DNA from: Escarpia spicata
Taxonomy: Eukaryota > Annelida > Polychaeta > Sabellida > Siboglinidae
DNA length: 64,000 nt
Assembly (NCBI GenBank): GCA_963995525.1
Contig: OZ023210.1
Location: 20,458,184-20,522,183 of the forward strand
Direction: 5' to 3'
Shown: positions 35,975 to 50,900 of the stretch, piece after piece
Layout: each line of letters starts with the position of its first letter
Position numbering within the stretch: the first letter of the stretch is position 1
Translations under genes and position numbers: made by a program
The notes under the pieces: generated by a model
Seen by the model: only the letters and a program-made list of their open reading frames with translations
Databases searched by the model: none
Told to the model about the DNA's origin: nothing

Positions 35975-38900
35975 GTGAGTTGGCACTTCCTTTTGGAATC
36001 ATGGAATGGGGGGCAGTCAATCCCCTGGATACTTCCCCCTGAATGTCCCTCACACTAAAATGTATAGGCGAACGTTTCCCCCTTTATATAGGTCCACCCC
36101 ACAAAAATTAATATAAATGGACGTTTTCCCCGTGTTTAAATGTTTACTATTATTAAAATATTTCTTGATTTTTTAATTAATTAATGCTGAACCAAATGCT
36201 GCAGTGTGGTTTTGTATCAAGAAATTTAAGTTGTAATTTTCCGTGTTTGTAGCGACGCTGCTCTGATATAGAAAGTATGTGCTGGTGTCGAATGCGCGGA
36301 TTGTTGTTAAAATCGAGCGTCCATGCGAATGCTATGTGAACAATTCAACGTTTAACAAATTTATTTTCTTTAACAATGACAATGTTAGTGCCACCGAAAT
36401 GAAGTGAAAAGGCAAACCGAAGGCTGACGTTTTAGACATGATACAAAACAGCAATAAAGAAAATAAACTGCCAACTCACAACATAGGCGAAACCAGTAAC
36501 GTGTGCGTCTTTAACATGCTACTTATTCTGTCTACATGCAAAAATCTGAACATCGGATGTTGGCCAATTAAGTTAACACTCTGGGAAAATGGGTTGTAGA
36601 CACTCTTCAATGCCTGCATAGTCAGCATCACATTGCATTACTTTGGAATAGAATAATGTAGTTATATTTGGAGATACGACAATCAAATCCTAATTATGCC
36701 AATTATATTAATATTATCACAGCAAGATATATCCTGCCTCTAATATACATGTTTATGGCTGTAATGTTAATACACCATAATGGTATCTACCAAATCTTGT
36801 TATCAGTACTTGTTATTCTAAATTCTAATAGTCTTCATCTTTAATTAAACTAATAAAAATATATTTAAAAAAGTACATGTCTAGTAAGTTTTAATAAAGG
36901 CTAAATAATTTGTTTAGCAATGTACTGTATGGCTCATATAATAATTCATGTATTTACACAAAACACCTTTCTCATGCAATGACTTTTATTTTTATTCACC
37001 CCTCCTCCCTAACAAAAATTTCTCAAAAATCTGTAATCCTAACAATCAAATTGGTGTGGCCTTACGTCCAAATAGCGGCACAACAAGTCGTATTTATTTT
37101 ACATCAGCACTTTTCGAAATGACCCATCTACACTGTCCTTTAGCTGTGCTGACATTTACCTTCACATTTGCATATTAAATATTTTATACGAAGCGCAACT
37201 ATACTGCTGTGTGTTGACACATGTTACAGAAGCACACCTCTGGTGTTAACTAGTGACATGTTTTATATATGCAGGCAGCCATGTTTACGTTCACTGATAA
37301 TCACCTCATGAATAATTCATGAAGCCTGTGTGGTTGTGGGTAGCCCAATGTATAGGAATGCAACTGTCATTTCTAGTGACTATGGGTCACTGAGGCAAAC
37401 ATGGGACAATGATTGTTATTGTTTAACCCGTACGGAGTTTGTTTCTGGGGTTGTTTTGTTTTTATAATTAAAATGACCCATTTCTCTGAAATTGTCTATC
37501 TCGGCGAACATCTAAATTAATAATGCTATACATTGTGGTTGAATGTTTATTTCTGTATTTTTTATTTTTTTATTATAAAACTGGAAAATAATCGTTAATA
37601 ATCTGATGAAAAACTATATTTCACCTTCAGTTGTAAAGATTTGTAGTTTACATGAATTAATAATAGTATATAATTTTTTTAATGGTAGCATTTTGATTGT
37701 TCTATTTTCTTCAACCTACAGAAATGTTACTATCTATCAATAATAGTACAGTTATTTTGTAAAAGTTGTAATAAACATTCTATGTCATAATATATATTTA
37801 TATATTATATATATATATATATAATAAATTTGTAAGAAAGAATTCATACCACTGGAGAAAAGCACTGTACTCACCATTCTAGAACACGTCACATATCCAT
37901 CTAATTTACCTAATTTTCATTAAAATATCAATTTAATACATTTCTTTGAAATGTTACTTCATTATGTATAATGAGCAAGCACCACGCTGACTGTGTTGTG
38001 TCACAAACAACATGTGACATTTGCTTTTATGCTATTGACAGCCGCTTCGACCACCAGGAAGGTTAATAAATATTGTCGTACATGCGTGTAGTCCAGTGCA
38101 CAGAAGGGGCTACTTATATTATTTGCCATGATAGAATAAAGTAGTTTATGTGATACAATACAAAATATAATTTTATTTTACCTTTCCCTCTCTCCTCCCT
38201 CCATATCTTTCTTCACCTCTCTCTCCTCCCTCCATATCAATCCTCACCCCTCTCTCCTCCTTCCATATCTCTCCTCACCCCTCTCTCCCTCCATATCTTT
38301 CCTTACCCCTCTCTCCTCCCTCCATATCTTTCCTTATCCCTCTTTCCTCCCTCCATATCTTTCCTCACCCCTCTCTCTTCCCTCCATATCTCTCCTCACC
38401 CCTCGTTCCTCCCTCCATATCTTTCCTTACCCCTCTCTCCTCCCTCCATATCTCTCCTCATCCCTCGTTCCTCCCGCCATATCTTTCTTTACCCCTCTCC
38501 TCCCTCCATATCTCACCTCACCCCTCATTCCTCCTTCATATCTCTCCTCAACCCTCTCGTCTCCCTCCATATCTCTCCTCACCCCTCATTCCTCCGTCAT
38601 ATCTCTCCTCACCCCTCTCGTCTCCCTCCATATTGCTATTTTTTTACTTTCTGTCTCCCTCCTTATCTCCCTCCCTCCCTCTCTCTCTCTCCCTCTCTCT
38701 CTCTGTCTTTCACTGTCCGTCCTTCTCTGTCCCCTCCCTGTCTCTTCCCCTCTTCTAATGCTACCCGTCTCCCCTCTCTCTTTGTTTCTTTCTCTATCCA
38801 CATGTATCTAGCTGAATACTCTCAACTGTTGGGTATCTACCAGCTGTCCAGCTCTGTAATGTTGCTAGGGGTCATCTATCACCTTAATGGTGTCACTGAC

Positions 38901-41900
38901 ATACTGTGATGCAGATGAATAACGCATTATTGATGCTCCGCCACCATGGTGACTCTGTTACGTGTTAGTTTGTCTGTAACCATGGCAACAGTTCTTGACT
39001 AAAGGGTTGGTTTCTATTCATAGTACAATGATAATATAAATGAGAAAATGTTCGGATTAAATTGTAACAACATGCATTTAAGTACACACACTACACTGGT
39101 TTTGTAATTTAGTAAACATTTGATTTTAACTTTCCAAAATTGGTACATAATTAGATAATTGTAGAAATGTCCTTTGAAAATTAATTGTTATGCCTTTCAG
39201 AAGGTTCAAATTAAATAGCAGATTGCAAGACCCCAGAACTGCTTTTTACCCGTTCCCATATTTACGGGACAACTGATAAAGTAGCTTGACTTGTACATTA
39301 AAAAACCTCTGTACGCTGTGTAACACTAACAGTGCCAATGCGTAGGTTTATTAACAGTGGTTTATCAAACTGTGATGGTGTCACACCCACAGTTGGCCAG
39401 CCTCTCTAGTTTATTAATCTTACAAAATAACAAGTGTGATCAGTGACATTTTTTTCTCTTGGCGATTTCATTAAAGGTCAGTGCAACCATTATTCAAAGT
39501 AAATGTGACAATCTTTGACAAAAATGCACTATGAACATGTGGTAACCAGTTTTTATTGCAAAATAATTTTGTGTGTATGCATAAAAGCGTTTTAAGTACT
39601 GTAGGTGCTTGCTGCTAACCTAGCAAAATTGATAGATAAAAGGTCTACCACTAGATATCCATAAAAAGCTGTGGCCTATGCACTTGGATAGGAACATTTG
39701 ACTTAGATTTACTTATTCAGTATAATGATACAAGACACACAAAAGATTACAAATAATTGTACATAACTACAGTAGCTATTAAAAACTACTGTAGCTAGCA
39801 AAAACTACAGTAGCTAGCAAAAACTACAGTAGCTAGCAAAAACTGGCTGAGCTTGGGCTAAAAGTACAGAGTAAAAACAACTGCAGATGTTTGAAAGAAA
39901 CAAATAATTATTTAAGTTAGTTTCAATATTAGAAGTATGGCCTATGATCACTTATTACCTTTGTGTGATACCAGGTGATCACTTCTGTTATTAATTATGC
40001 AAGCAAAACCCAAGAGCCTAACAGCAAACTGCTTTGGTGTAATGTGTGTTAATTGTGGTTGTGTCAAGCAAGAATCTGTTCCCCTTTCAGTCATGGCTTC
40101 ACCATCAGTAATGCATCCAACAGTGGCCGGTCATCCCCATCCAACGTCGACTCTGAGCTTGGCTACAGCTTCGTGTCCAACAGCTGGACAATGGGAAACA
40201 CAACAGAGAGGAGCAGCATCTACTCCCTTGGAGAGGATGTAAGTAGCATCCCCTGTCATCATAAAACACAATCACTCTGAGTAGGGATGGGACGATTCAT
40301 TTTTTTGATTTTCGATTCGATTTTCGATATTTGGTCTACGGTTCGATTTATTCACGATACTTTCCACAAGCACGCCAGCTATCACACATACATTTTAATA
40401 AACTATTTTAAGAGCAACAAACTTTATTTTTAATGGTCACTTGTAAAATAATAGTAAATAAATGTATCATAAAAAGAAAAACTACAGGATAAAACTACAT
40501 CTTGACTAGAAAACAAAAATACCATTTTGGTAAAGTCCAAATTACACAATTGTCAACCGTCCATCATCTCAAATGACTTCATGAACTAAAGTTCTAAGTT
40601 TTTGTTCAGGAAGACCAACATATCCACATTTTTGGGCTTGAGATTGGTCCTCAGCGCTGTCACCACATCCTCTGGCTCTGCTGTGGAGAAGATCCTCTCG
40701 GATGAAACAGAAGTCCCAGGAATGGCGAGATAACACTGGGCTAGCTTGCCCAACAGAGGATACTGACAGGATTTCTTCCTCCACCAGTCTGTGGCAGAAT
40801 CCTTCAGAGGAATGGGGATCTCCTTCCTATATCTGGCAATCTCATCATCAATTTGTGATTGCAGTGATTGAATAGTGGGCCCACTAACACCTGCTATCAG
40901 AACATCTGATCCAAATAAATCCTCCAATGCAGTTTTCTTTGGCTTTGGTTCATCCGAATCATCTGAATCGGATTCTATCCATGCAGATGCTGTCTCAGTT
41001 CTACTCGCAGATGGAGTGGGTGCGGAGTCATCTTTCTGCTTGATGTGTGGTTGAGTGACAGATGAGCCATGTAAGTCAGATAGACGAGACAGTGGAGGAG
41101 CAGCATCACTAATGGTGGACGGAGTGGGCTCTTGCTGACTACCTGGTTCAGATTTTTGGCCGATCTGCAAGCTCTGAAATATGAAGCACAATAAATATTA
41201 AGTTTTAGTTATAAAATTGCAATGCTTGATTAAGTATTGTTGTCATGGTAATACTTGATTTGCTTACAAGTACAACATTAATCGTGTATTCATGTTTATG
41301 AAAAAAATAAAAATATTTCAAATCTGAACAGATTTGTTTTGTAATTTAAAAATCACATTTATAAGATGCACACCTGGACAGCATATGGACATTGGATAGA
41401 GTTTACACAAAGTGCCCCCAGTGACATGGCACGGAACACCTCGTCACGCTTGTAGGGCTCCACATAAGGTAGGGCGAGGAATCTTGGATCCAATGCTGTA
41501 CACAAGAGAAGCATCTCCTGTATATCTGGCTCACTGTAGCGTTTGTCGATGTTCTGCTTGATGGCAGCCTTCATCTGTTTGATGATTGGTGGATCCCGTT
41601 CGTCATGAACAGTCATTGATTCACGGAGCTGGTTCAGGAGTGGGTGGATAAGTGACAAGGTGGGACTTTTCTCCTCACACATACTGGTGGTCATCGTCTT
41701 GAGTGGTTTCAGCAGTATCATCACACGCTCAGCATTTAAGATGTCATTATCGGTCAGGGTGTCAATGTCCTTGTCATCCTTCCTGATAGATGGGCTGACC
41801 AAGGTGGCTGCTATTGAGGGCTGTTGGTCTAGATATCGTCTCACCATGTCAAAGGAGCTATTCCACCTCGTGTCCACATCAATCATCAGTCGATGTTCCG

Positions 41901-44900
41901 GTAGCTCCAAAAGCTTCTGCTTCTGTTTGAGTACACCTGCAGCTGTGGTACTTTTCCTGAAGTACTTCACAATCTTGCGGATTCTGGCTAGAAGTGTATT
42001 CATGGTTGGCACAGCCAGGGCTTTCTTTGCAGCAAGATTCAACGTATGAGCGAAGCACCTCACATGTGGACCATAACCACTCTCTCTTACTCCCACTTCT
42101 ATGTTGGATGCATTGTCTGTGACAATAGGCAATATCATCCCAGGACGCTCAATGTTCCAGTCAGCTACAGATTTCTTCAGGTGTTCTGCCAAGTTGTCAC
42201 CGGTATGCGCGTCGTAGCTCACTTTGGTTTCCAGGATAGTACTTTTCATTATCCAATCATCTGTGATGTAGTGAGCTGTCACAGCAGTATAATTCTCCAC
42301 AGCTCTGGATGTCCAGGCATCTGTCGTGATTGCGATGAGTATCTGCTTGTCCAGTTCTTCTTGCAATTTTATCCTAGTTGCCTGGTACATGCTCGGAATG
42401 AGTTTGTCGGAGAAATACTTCCTTGAGGGAATCTGAAATGACACAGGTGAACTAATTTTTAGAACGTAGAATTTGAAATTGTACATGTAAAACAGTTTAA
42501 TATGAATTATGATAATCTAGGACTTCGGTAATTACAGACTGGTAACCTCGGTCCCCTAGTAATTTCAGACTGGTAATCTCGGCTCCTATATGTTATGACA
42601 ATATTAAATCTTTGAACTGCGTCTTTATATAAATATATGTATATAAGTGTATGTAAGCCGATGACCAATATGTAAATAATAATCACATCCCAAAAAGTGG
42701 TCAACCAAAAACAAAAAAATTGCCATCTACAACAATGTTACAATACATGGTGCGTCCCCAATTGAATGGACCTGTTCGATAGCAATAATACATTGGAAAA
42801 CTATAACAATAGTCGATCATTTATGATACAATTATATGAAATAATATTAATTATTAGAAAATTTGATCGAGTGTTTTAAAATTATATGAATGATAATACA
42901 TGACATTACATGATCGTATTTGATATAATTATATAATATATGAAATAAAAATATACAAACTGAAGCTTACCGGTGCAATCATAGTTCTTTTATTCACATA
43001 TGTTTACACATAATAAAGCTTATATTTTTTTAATATATCCATATTTTGGCCAAATGTAAGAACTGAAAACATAGCCTTCTTATTTTGATCAAGTTTGAGA
43101 CGCTAATGATATATATTCGAAAATCACTAGAGCCTTTCTCGTTGCTGATAATTTAATTGACAAATATCCGTTATGGATTTGTTAATTATTGATTTAAAAA
43201 CTGGATGGCATCATATGTCACCTGTGCTGCCACATGGGGAATCATTCTGAATCAAGAACTCTAACAATAATAGGGAGGCGAGATTACAGACCGTAATTAA
43301 GTCCGAAGTTACCACTGACCTTTAGTATGGCCTAAATGATACAGTACTGTATAGCCTTTTACAAATATTTATCTTATTGACTATACAATTAAATCTTTAA
43401 TTGGTGACTTGTATAATTCATACCTCATACTTGGGTTCCAGAACACGTAGGAGCTCTTTAAATCCTGGCTTTTCCACCACTGTGTAGCACTGTAGGGTCT
43501 GAGATCTGTCACTATAAATTTCCCGATTTGGTTAGTGATGGCAGTCGATCGTGGAGAATTGAATGGCATCTTCTGTTTCAACTGAAAAGCTTCTTTAAGT
43601 TTTTGTTGTTTTGGGGCGGGATTGGAGACTGGTTTACTGTCACTTTCCGATACCTTTGTAGCCGGATTTTAAGAATATTCTGGGTGGTGTCTGTTCAAAT
43701 GTTGTATCATATTGGTGGTATTTCCAGTCTTGTATTTCAATACGGTACGACAAATCCTACAGACAGTTGAGTCCTTCTGTACCTCTCTAGCTCCCTGAGG
43801 TGTTTCTGTCATTGGATGGCCGAAATGTTTCCAAACATACGACCTATACGTCGATGCAGGCTTTGTTAAAAGACCGACAAACTTTTCCTTGCACGCCATG
43901 ACAGAGTGTTGCCTGTTGGGTCTGGGATAGCCCATGCAAACATGTCACGTGCAGCGGAATCGAGCGCTGTGATTGTCCGAAACGCCTTACCGCGTCATCG
44001 GGATTCCTAGCAGAGTGCAAGCTACGGAAACGCCGATGTGCCATTTAAAAAATCGAAATAAACCGCGGTACGCAAATTGATAAACGGTGCACCGAACCGT
44101 GGGCCTAATACCGCGAATACCGTGAACCGCGATTAATCGTCGCGCCCCTAACTCTGAGACTGCAGTGTTATTAAATAGTCAGACCATTATTTTATCTACA
44201 GGTCCATGGTATGTGAATGAAATGCCTGCGATTTTCAGATGGAACCCTCTGTTAGGACGTTTTGCTACAACTTCCTTGAAGAAATTGTATTTAACAAAGG
44301 AGTGGGCATATTTGAGGACTGAACGGTGCTGGTGATCAGAGCATTACATTTCTGATGTCAAGCTGGTAGCATGGGAATGCCAGGGAATGAAAGATCCTGT
44401 GCATGTGTAGTGTCATTGCAAGTTTTTGACAACAGCTTACACGGAGCATCTCCTACGTAGATTTTCTAAAAAATCAAATTGTTGAATTTTACAAGACTTC
44501 AGCTGCAGGACAGTGACACCCAACAACTCATGCCATTTTGGTAAAATCTAAATCATTGCTATGCGCACAAGGCTACAAAATATTATCGTGGTTGCCTATG
44601 GAAAAAACAAATAGTGGCTTGTTGCCTGAGGTCCCGTTGCCACAATATCACAGTCGCTGCGGCCCGTGGCATCTACCCAAGTCTGGAAACCCGGAGCAGA
44701 CAGCTGGCGTCAGGATACTACCTCAGATTGTCGTCATAGTAGCAGTTATCAATAAACATACCTTTTACTTGATGCATCGAACATTGCACAGTTTTAACGT
44801 CTGTCATCACCAGGATAACAAAGTCAATGTGTCCCTGGTTCACACGGGACACTTTAGGAATATTTATATTTAGCTAATATTAATTGCTGTTTTTAAAATA

Positions 44901-47900
44901 CATGAATCTATTATGTGTAATCTCCCAACCTAAGAACTTGAAAAATAACTCTTTATCTTATTTTTCAAAGTTTGGTATTTCAATAACTTAACACATTGTA
45001 TATATATCGCGAGTACACAGTTATATCTCCCTGCAGGAGTTTGACCGAGCTGCATCGAAGAAGGTGTGGGAACTGTTCAAGCAGATCGACTCGATGTTGT
45101 TTGAGAACCGCGAAGGTCCCCACCTCCTTAACGGGGAGTGTCAGGAGTGGGTGTCCCACTTTCCCCATCTCAGGTCAGTCAACAAACACTAACGTAACCT
45201 TGTCTCTTCAGGTACCCAGAAGCATCATCTCCAGTCAGGGGTTCCAGTTATTAGCAGGAAGATTACAGAATTAGTTCTACTACTTTGTCTAGATTATTGA
45301 TACTGGGCTAGTCACACCCAACTTCCAGGCACTTGTTGTTAGATGTTGCTTGTCAACAACAGCTGTGTTTGCAGTTTACATGTTTTGTATACCTTTCATG
45401 GGTGCAACATTCAAATTGCAGATAATGGTTTGGGCTTATTAACCCTCTCAAGGCCAGATTAATGCAAATATGTGCCTGTTATTGAATCCTATTAAATCGA
45501 GAGAATGTGCTGTGCGTGAGTCATGTGATATGCTCGGGTTGCATGAATGCAAATAAATAAATAATTTTTGATCCGACTCAAGTAAAATTTTCACTACATT
45601 TGAAGAACTAATTCATGGTGTAACTAGCCAAGTATGTGACATATATGTCAATTTATTACCCAAATATGAATTGCTAAAGTTTGACAAAAATAAAATACTT
45701 AAATAATTTTAAACAATTCATTTTTTTTAAATATTTTTCATTAATAATTAGCGGTTACATGCTGCGTATGAAATGTTCATAAATTACTATGCTACAGAAT
45801 GGAAAACTAATTAAATGTCTATGGTAAATAAAACTGAAATAATTTAAGTTTTTCAGAGTGCATGTATTTTCAAGATTTTATACAAAATGGCATTCTTTGT
45901 GATCATAGCCATCATCCCGTCTGAACTATTAAGTTTGTGTTATATTTAAAATGCGTAATCATAGTACAAAACATTCCCCTTCGATGGCAGCGTTCGTTAT
46001 AAACTCGATTGTAAAATCCCATCAAAGTCCGAATTACTGGAGTTCGACATAATGACAATGTCGAGAATTACAACAAAGCTAAAAAACACCACCCGCTTTG
46101 TTGCGCGGCGCATTAATATTTTTTACAACAAAATAGACCGCTCAAAAGTTAGCATTTAATCGTAGAAATCGCCTGCGGACGCGTGTTTTGGAATAATTCC
46201 TGGGTGCTTCCATGTTTATGCCCGCAGCAAATGTTAAACTATAATCTCATTGGCTGAAAATCACCATTAAAATATTCACTGCGTGGCATAAAAGAGGGAC
46301 TGGAAATTGTGTGTCGCTGTGTTCGACTACAAAACCGCTTGGTGGTTGGCGCTATTTAGTCACTGAAATCGCCATCATATCTCACTTTTGATGCTTCCCA
46401 GTGAAACTTCAATATTATTATATGCTAACTGCCGAAATAAATTGCCGTTATTGGATGACACTGTTTCGCGGTACCAGTTTAAATGTGCCCCTGTATTCGG
46501 GTTGATTCGGGCGTTCTGGCCGTGAGGCATACTCGGGTTGATTCGGGCGTTCTGACCACGAGAGGGTTAAATGTAATTTAGTGGGCAGTGTACCTTCAAC
46601 ACGTACATTCTAGTATTAAAAACATCAACACACTTAATTGCCAGTTATTGATCAGATAAGAATACTAGTCGGACAATACAATTTTTATCACAGTTAATCC
46701 AGGCACTATGGTAAGATAAAATTAGCCATCTGTAGCAAGACGCTCTAAATGACTAGTGGACAAGGAATTCATTAATTTACTCGGAACAGTTTATCATCTG
46801 TATGCAATTTGGCCTTGTTAGATATCTGTCTATCCACAATGTAGCTATATTAAACAATGTCCACTTCTTTATTAACGTAATACAATGGTGTGTTGGAATC
46901 ACTCAAAATGCCAAAAACTTGGGAAAAAATATAGATTCTGCAAATGCATTTCAGCATTTCCTGTAGAATAAAACTTTGCGACATACAATATACTTGGTAC
47001 CACATGATAGTGATGACAAGATAGTGATGAAATTCAGCGAACTGTTGGTCAAAGAACACTGATACCAGTCCACCAGTTATCATCAATAAACTGGGTTTTC
47101 AACTCAACAAATGACAGTTTGAATCATTCTGTGGAATCTGCAGCTTTTGACCGTCACTTTGCAGGATCCTGGGCAAACAGAAGATCCCACCCCAGGACAT
47201 GGGCTACCAGCTTGTGCCCAATGAGAACCCACTCCCTCTGTCGGGCAGTCTTCTCACGGACGTCACCGAGCAGGACCTCTCGGGGACAATGGGCCAGTAA
47301 GTCAAGTCAGCCTCTAAATGCACTCAGTGTGTGCATAGTCTTAATACTTGTATATTTTATTTTATAATTTTTATGGCCTTGTAAAGGTCTTGGCTTTTAT
47401 TTTGTCAAACTAGGCCTAGGCTATATTTTCCAAAGGTAAAGTTGTATTGCTGAGTGTATGCTTTCTTAAGTAAATTATTCAGTTTGATCAACAAATACAT
47501 AAATGGTTTGTAGATGGAGTTTAGTCAGAATATGAATATGTTATTTTGTATTGAATTTGTCATGGCAAAATGTCTGACATTTTTTAAGTATTGGTCTTAC
47601 TTTTGATCATGTCAAAGTTACACAGACACAGACACATACACGTTGAAGAGGACTATGTGGCTCATGTTTTAATGGTAGCATTTTAGTTACAACGTCCTTG
47701 AAAACTACCTCATAAATGTCATAGGAAAGTTACCATTCAAATCCTTATGAAGAAAATCATAACTGTTTTGTAGTGCATTTTTTCTAATACAACCTTGATT
47801 GATTCTATTCCTAGCTTACTATTTTCTTATAACATATTATTTTAGAGACATTTATGCACTGATTGTTATATTTGTGGATGCTTTCTTCCTAGAATTCTTT

Positions 47901-50900
47901 GTGCATATTGCAGTGCAATCCAGCAGTCCGTGATGGTCAGATAAGAGCCTTGACATTTGTACAAATTACTTGTGCCATTCTCACAAAAAGTAACCTGACA
48001 CTGTCAATAATTAATTAAACTTGGCAGCCACTTTGCGGTTGACAAAAAGTGTACTCTGGCTAACTGACATCATAGTCTGTATTCTCTATGATGTGCATGC
48101 CTTCGGGTCAGTGTACCTGGTCCAAGCCCCTAGATATTGTTGCACACTGCACCAATTGTAAACTTGACAATGATTGGCTTGCTGCATCGGTTTCATTGAT
48201 TGGTTGAGCTACTGTGGAAGTTATTAATTTCCTTCTTGTTAAACATGTAATCATTTCACTATATCTTCAGTCTATATATATATATAAATCAATATGGAAT
48301 CAGTGCAGATGAAGCTAAACTGTTGAGTGGAATGGAATGACATAAGTGAATAAAATTGTTTCTTGCTTAGTTTTGGCTGAACCAGAGTTATGGCTTCTCT
48401 CCTGGCAAAAGGAGTCTTTTCAAGCTCCGGTGGTGTTACAGCAATGACAGTGGCACCACTTGGTGGACCGGGAACCAACCAGTCATGTAAAAGTCCAGTT
48501 TGCAAATTCTCCTTGATCTATTGATTGGGCTTAAATAAGTATGTCAAACTCCATCCTGGACCATATTTAAAACATTTCTGTAATTTGCACAATGATTTCA
48601 CCAGAAATAAATAATACATGAGCACATACAAGATGGAATGTCATCATAGTGATACTATTATTTGGTGACATTTTTTTGAAATGTCTGATAAACCAAAAAA
48701 ACTTACATCTTCTTGCTGCCTGGTTGACTGAAAATAATGCTTTGGCTGAAGTGATCTGGGCTGTATTGTTATTGCATGGTGGCGTGTTGCAGACTGTCAA
48801 TCATGGGCCATCACCTCGACGCACTGAAGCCCCTGATGGATGGAAGCTCCAGTTATCTCGAGGAGGAAGTCTTCGAACAAGATGGCCACCTGGAGGACAT
48901 CATTGGCATTGATTACCAATCAGCGTAAGTTCGTTAAGTCAACACAACTCCAACATCAGATCAATACAATATTTTTTAATCTTCACAAATTTATCAAATA
49001 TCTTCTTCCTTCATAGGTAATGTTTTGTTAAAACATTTAAGTTGATACATATTCTAGGATTTATGACTGATATCCGTGAATTTCTCCAGCAGCACCTTGG
49101 TCATTGCATAGACTGCTGTTTTAAGATGTTTCAGCATAACAAAGTGTAAACCAAATCTGGAATGTGTTTGTTATAAAATCACATTACATGGCATAACTAG
49201 TAGATTTTGTCAAATATATGTAATTTATTACATAGAAATACATGTGTCTTGATTCTGTGTGCTTTCTTTTGGCAACATGCCAGTAATAGCCTGGCCAGCA
49301 TATTGTAGTAATGTGACACTTTTCAAAGTACATCCAATGACTTGTTTGTAGATTACATTATTTTTGCAACGATATAGAACAAAATTAAATTCTGTTGAAC
49401 CTGTCGAGATCCTAATCCCACCCAGGTGAAATTCAAAACATTTAAGTTCTACGAACCTCCCCAATCAACCCGCTAGCACGACTTTGTAATTTCAACCTCA
49501 CGCATGTGCAAATTATGCAGCTATTTTCGGATATATGGCTGTAGCTTATGATGTAGATATTACTGGGGAACCAAGTGCTGTTAGGTTGAGATATGACGCA
49601 ACCTGTGGCTGTATAGAATCTGTAAAAACATGTTAAGCATGAGAGAAGAATGTGTAATTATCAGTGTAAATAGCCTGTCACAGAAGAGTGTTGGTTTGCT
49701 GTTGCAGTGACGATGATGCAAAAACAAATGTGACGCAGCTGAAGCATTCTGGGATGCCTCCCGTTACGCCACAGGCTTGTGTGAAGGACAATATTACGGG
49801 TGCTGCATTTGACTTCATCTGGGCAGAGGTGAGTCCAGGAAACACATGAGAACTGCTGGGAAGTAATCACGTTTTTTTCCATTATTTCCAGGCCAAGTAT
49901 TTATCAGGAAGCAGTTATGTAATATACTAATATTCTGACTTTGGGGGGCAGTCTGATAGTATCACCTCCCTGGTGCTGACTTTGGGGGGCAGTCTGATAG
50001 TATCACCTCCCTGGTGCTGACTTTGGGGGGGGGGGGGGCAGTCTGATAGTATCACCTCCCTGGTGCTGACTTTGGGGGGCAGTCTGATAGTATCACCTCC
50101 CTGGTGCTGACTTTGGGGGGCAGTCTGATAGTATCACCTCCCTGGTGCTGAGGTCCACTTGCCACTTCGTATATTGTTTCCTAGGACCATTGCCCACTGA
50201 TCTCACAGTTGATGATTATTAAAAAAAACGTGGTTGATTACACTTATTTTATTTACATGTAGCAGATACGTTTTTCTACCTGTCGAAGAAAGATTGAAAC
50301 AGCGAGAAACTCTAAAAACTCACTGTGAATGAGTTTAAGATACACAATACCATAATGGTGATAACTGATGCCTTTAGTTCCACGGGAGGGTGTAAGCTAG
50401 TGTCGTATATTCTTTGTTGGTTCCACTGATGCACCTGCGTGAATTTGCTATGGTAATAAGGATGCATCAGTGTGGCATTTTCCAATATGTTACATAAGAA
50501 TATTATTCACAGGAATGCTGCAATATGATTTAAGATAAGAGTTAAGCATGCAGTAGACAAGACACTCAACATTTCAATCCTTATTATTGAGATTACTACT
50601 GACTGTGGATGACAGAAAATTAACTGACGTGATTTATTGTAAAAGTGACATGTCTGTCATATTGTGATGTTTGTGCTTTCACTTTCAGTTTATCTCCTGG
50701 TTGAGGCCACTGCTGGGAAGGTATGCGAGGCAGCTACTGACAGGTGAGTGCCAGCCTCTGTTTGAGTTATTGTGAAACAATAAAAAAGCGAGACAAGCAA
50801 GAACAAACATTGCTGTATCAGTTTTAATTTTGGAGTTGCAGGTAAACCTTGTCTCGTGCAGTGAGGCATGCAAAGTCCTTTGCTGCATTTTAAAGACACC

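Larger units (their letters stand above)
35975..40090 (+). other. FAM149 intron 1
   Basis: 4.1 kb. It holds an AT microsatellite near 37785-37832, a pyrimidine minisatellite at 38181-38790 and a 19-bp repeat at 39767-39846. No exon was recognised between, although a small one could be missed. Confidence 0.75.

Noticed and set aside
35857..36042. 61-codon ATG-initiated open frame overlapping FAM149 exon 1
   Set aside because: It is a different frame from the one matching the family and phase; it runs through the splice acceptor and donor.
38586..38801. Arg/Glu-rich - strand open frame
   Set aside because: It is the purine-rich complement of the pyrimidine minisatellite.
41660..42426. Two + strand open frames of about 125 codons
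   Set aside because: They are antisense shadows of the hAT transposase core exon.
44538..44873. 111-codon + strand open frame in FAM149 intron 2
   Set aside because: No recognisable motif, no splice signals consistent with the gene, and the phase is not testable.
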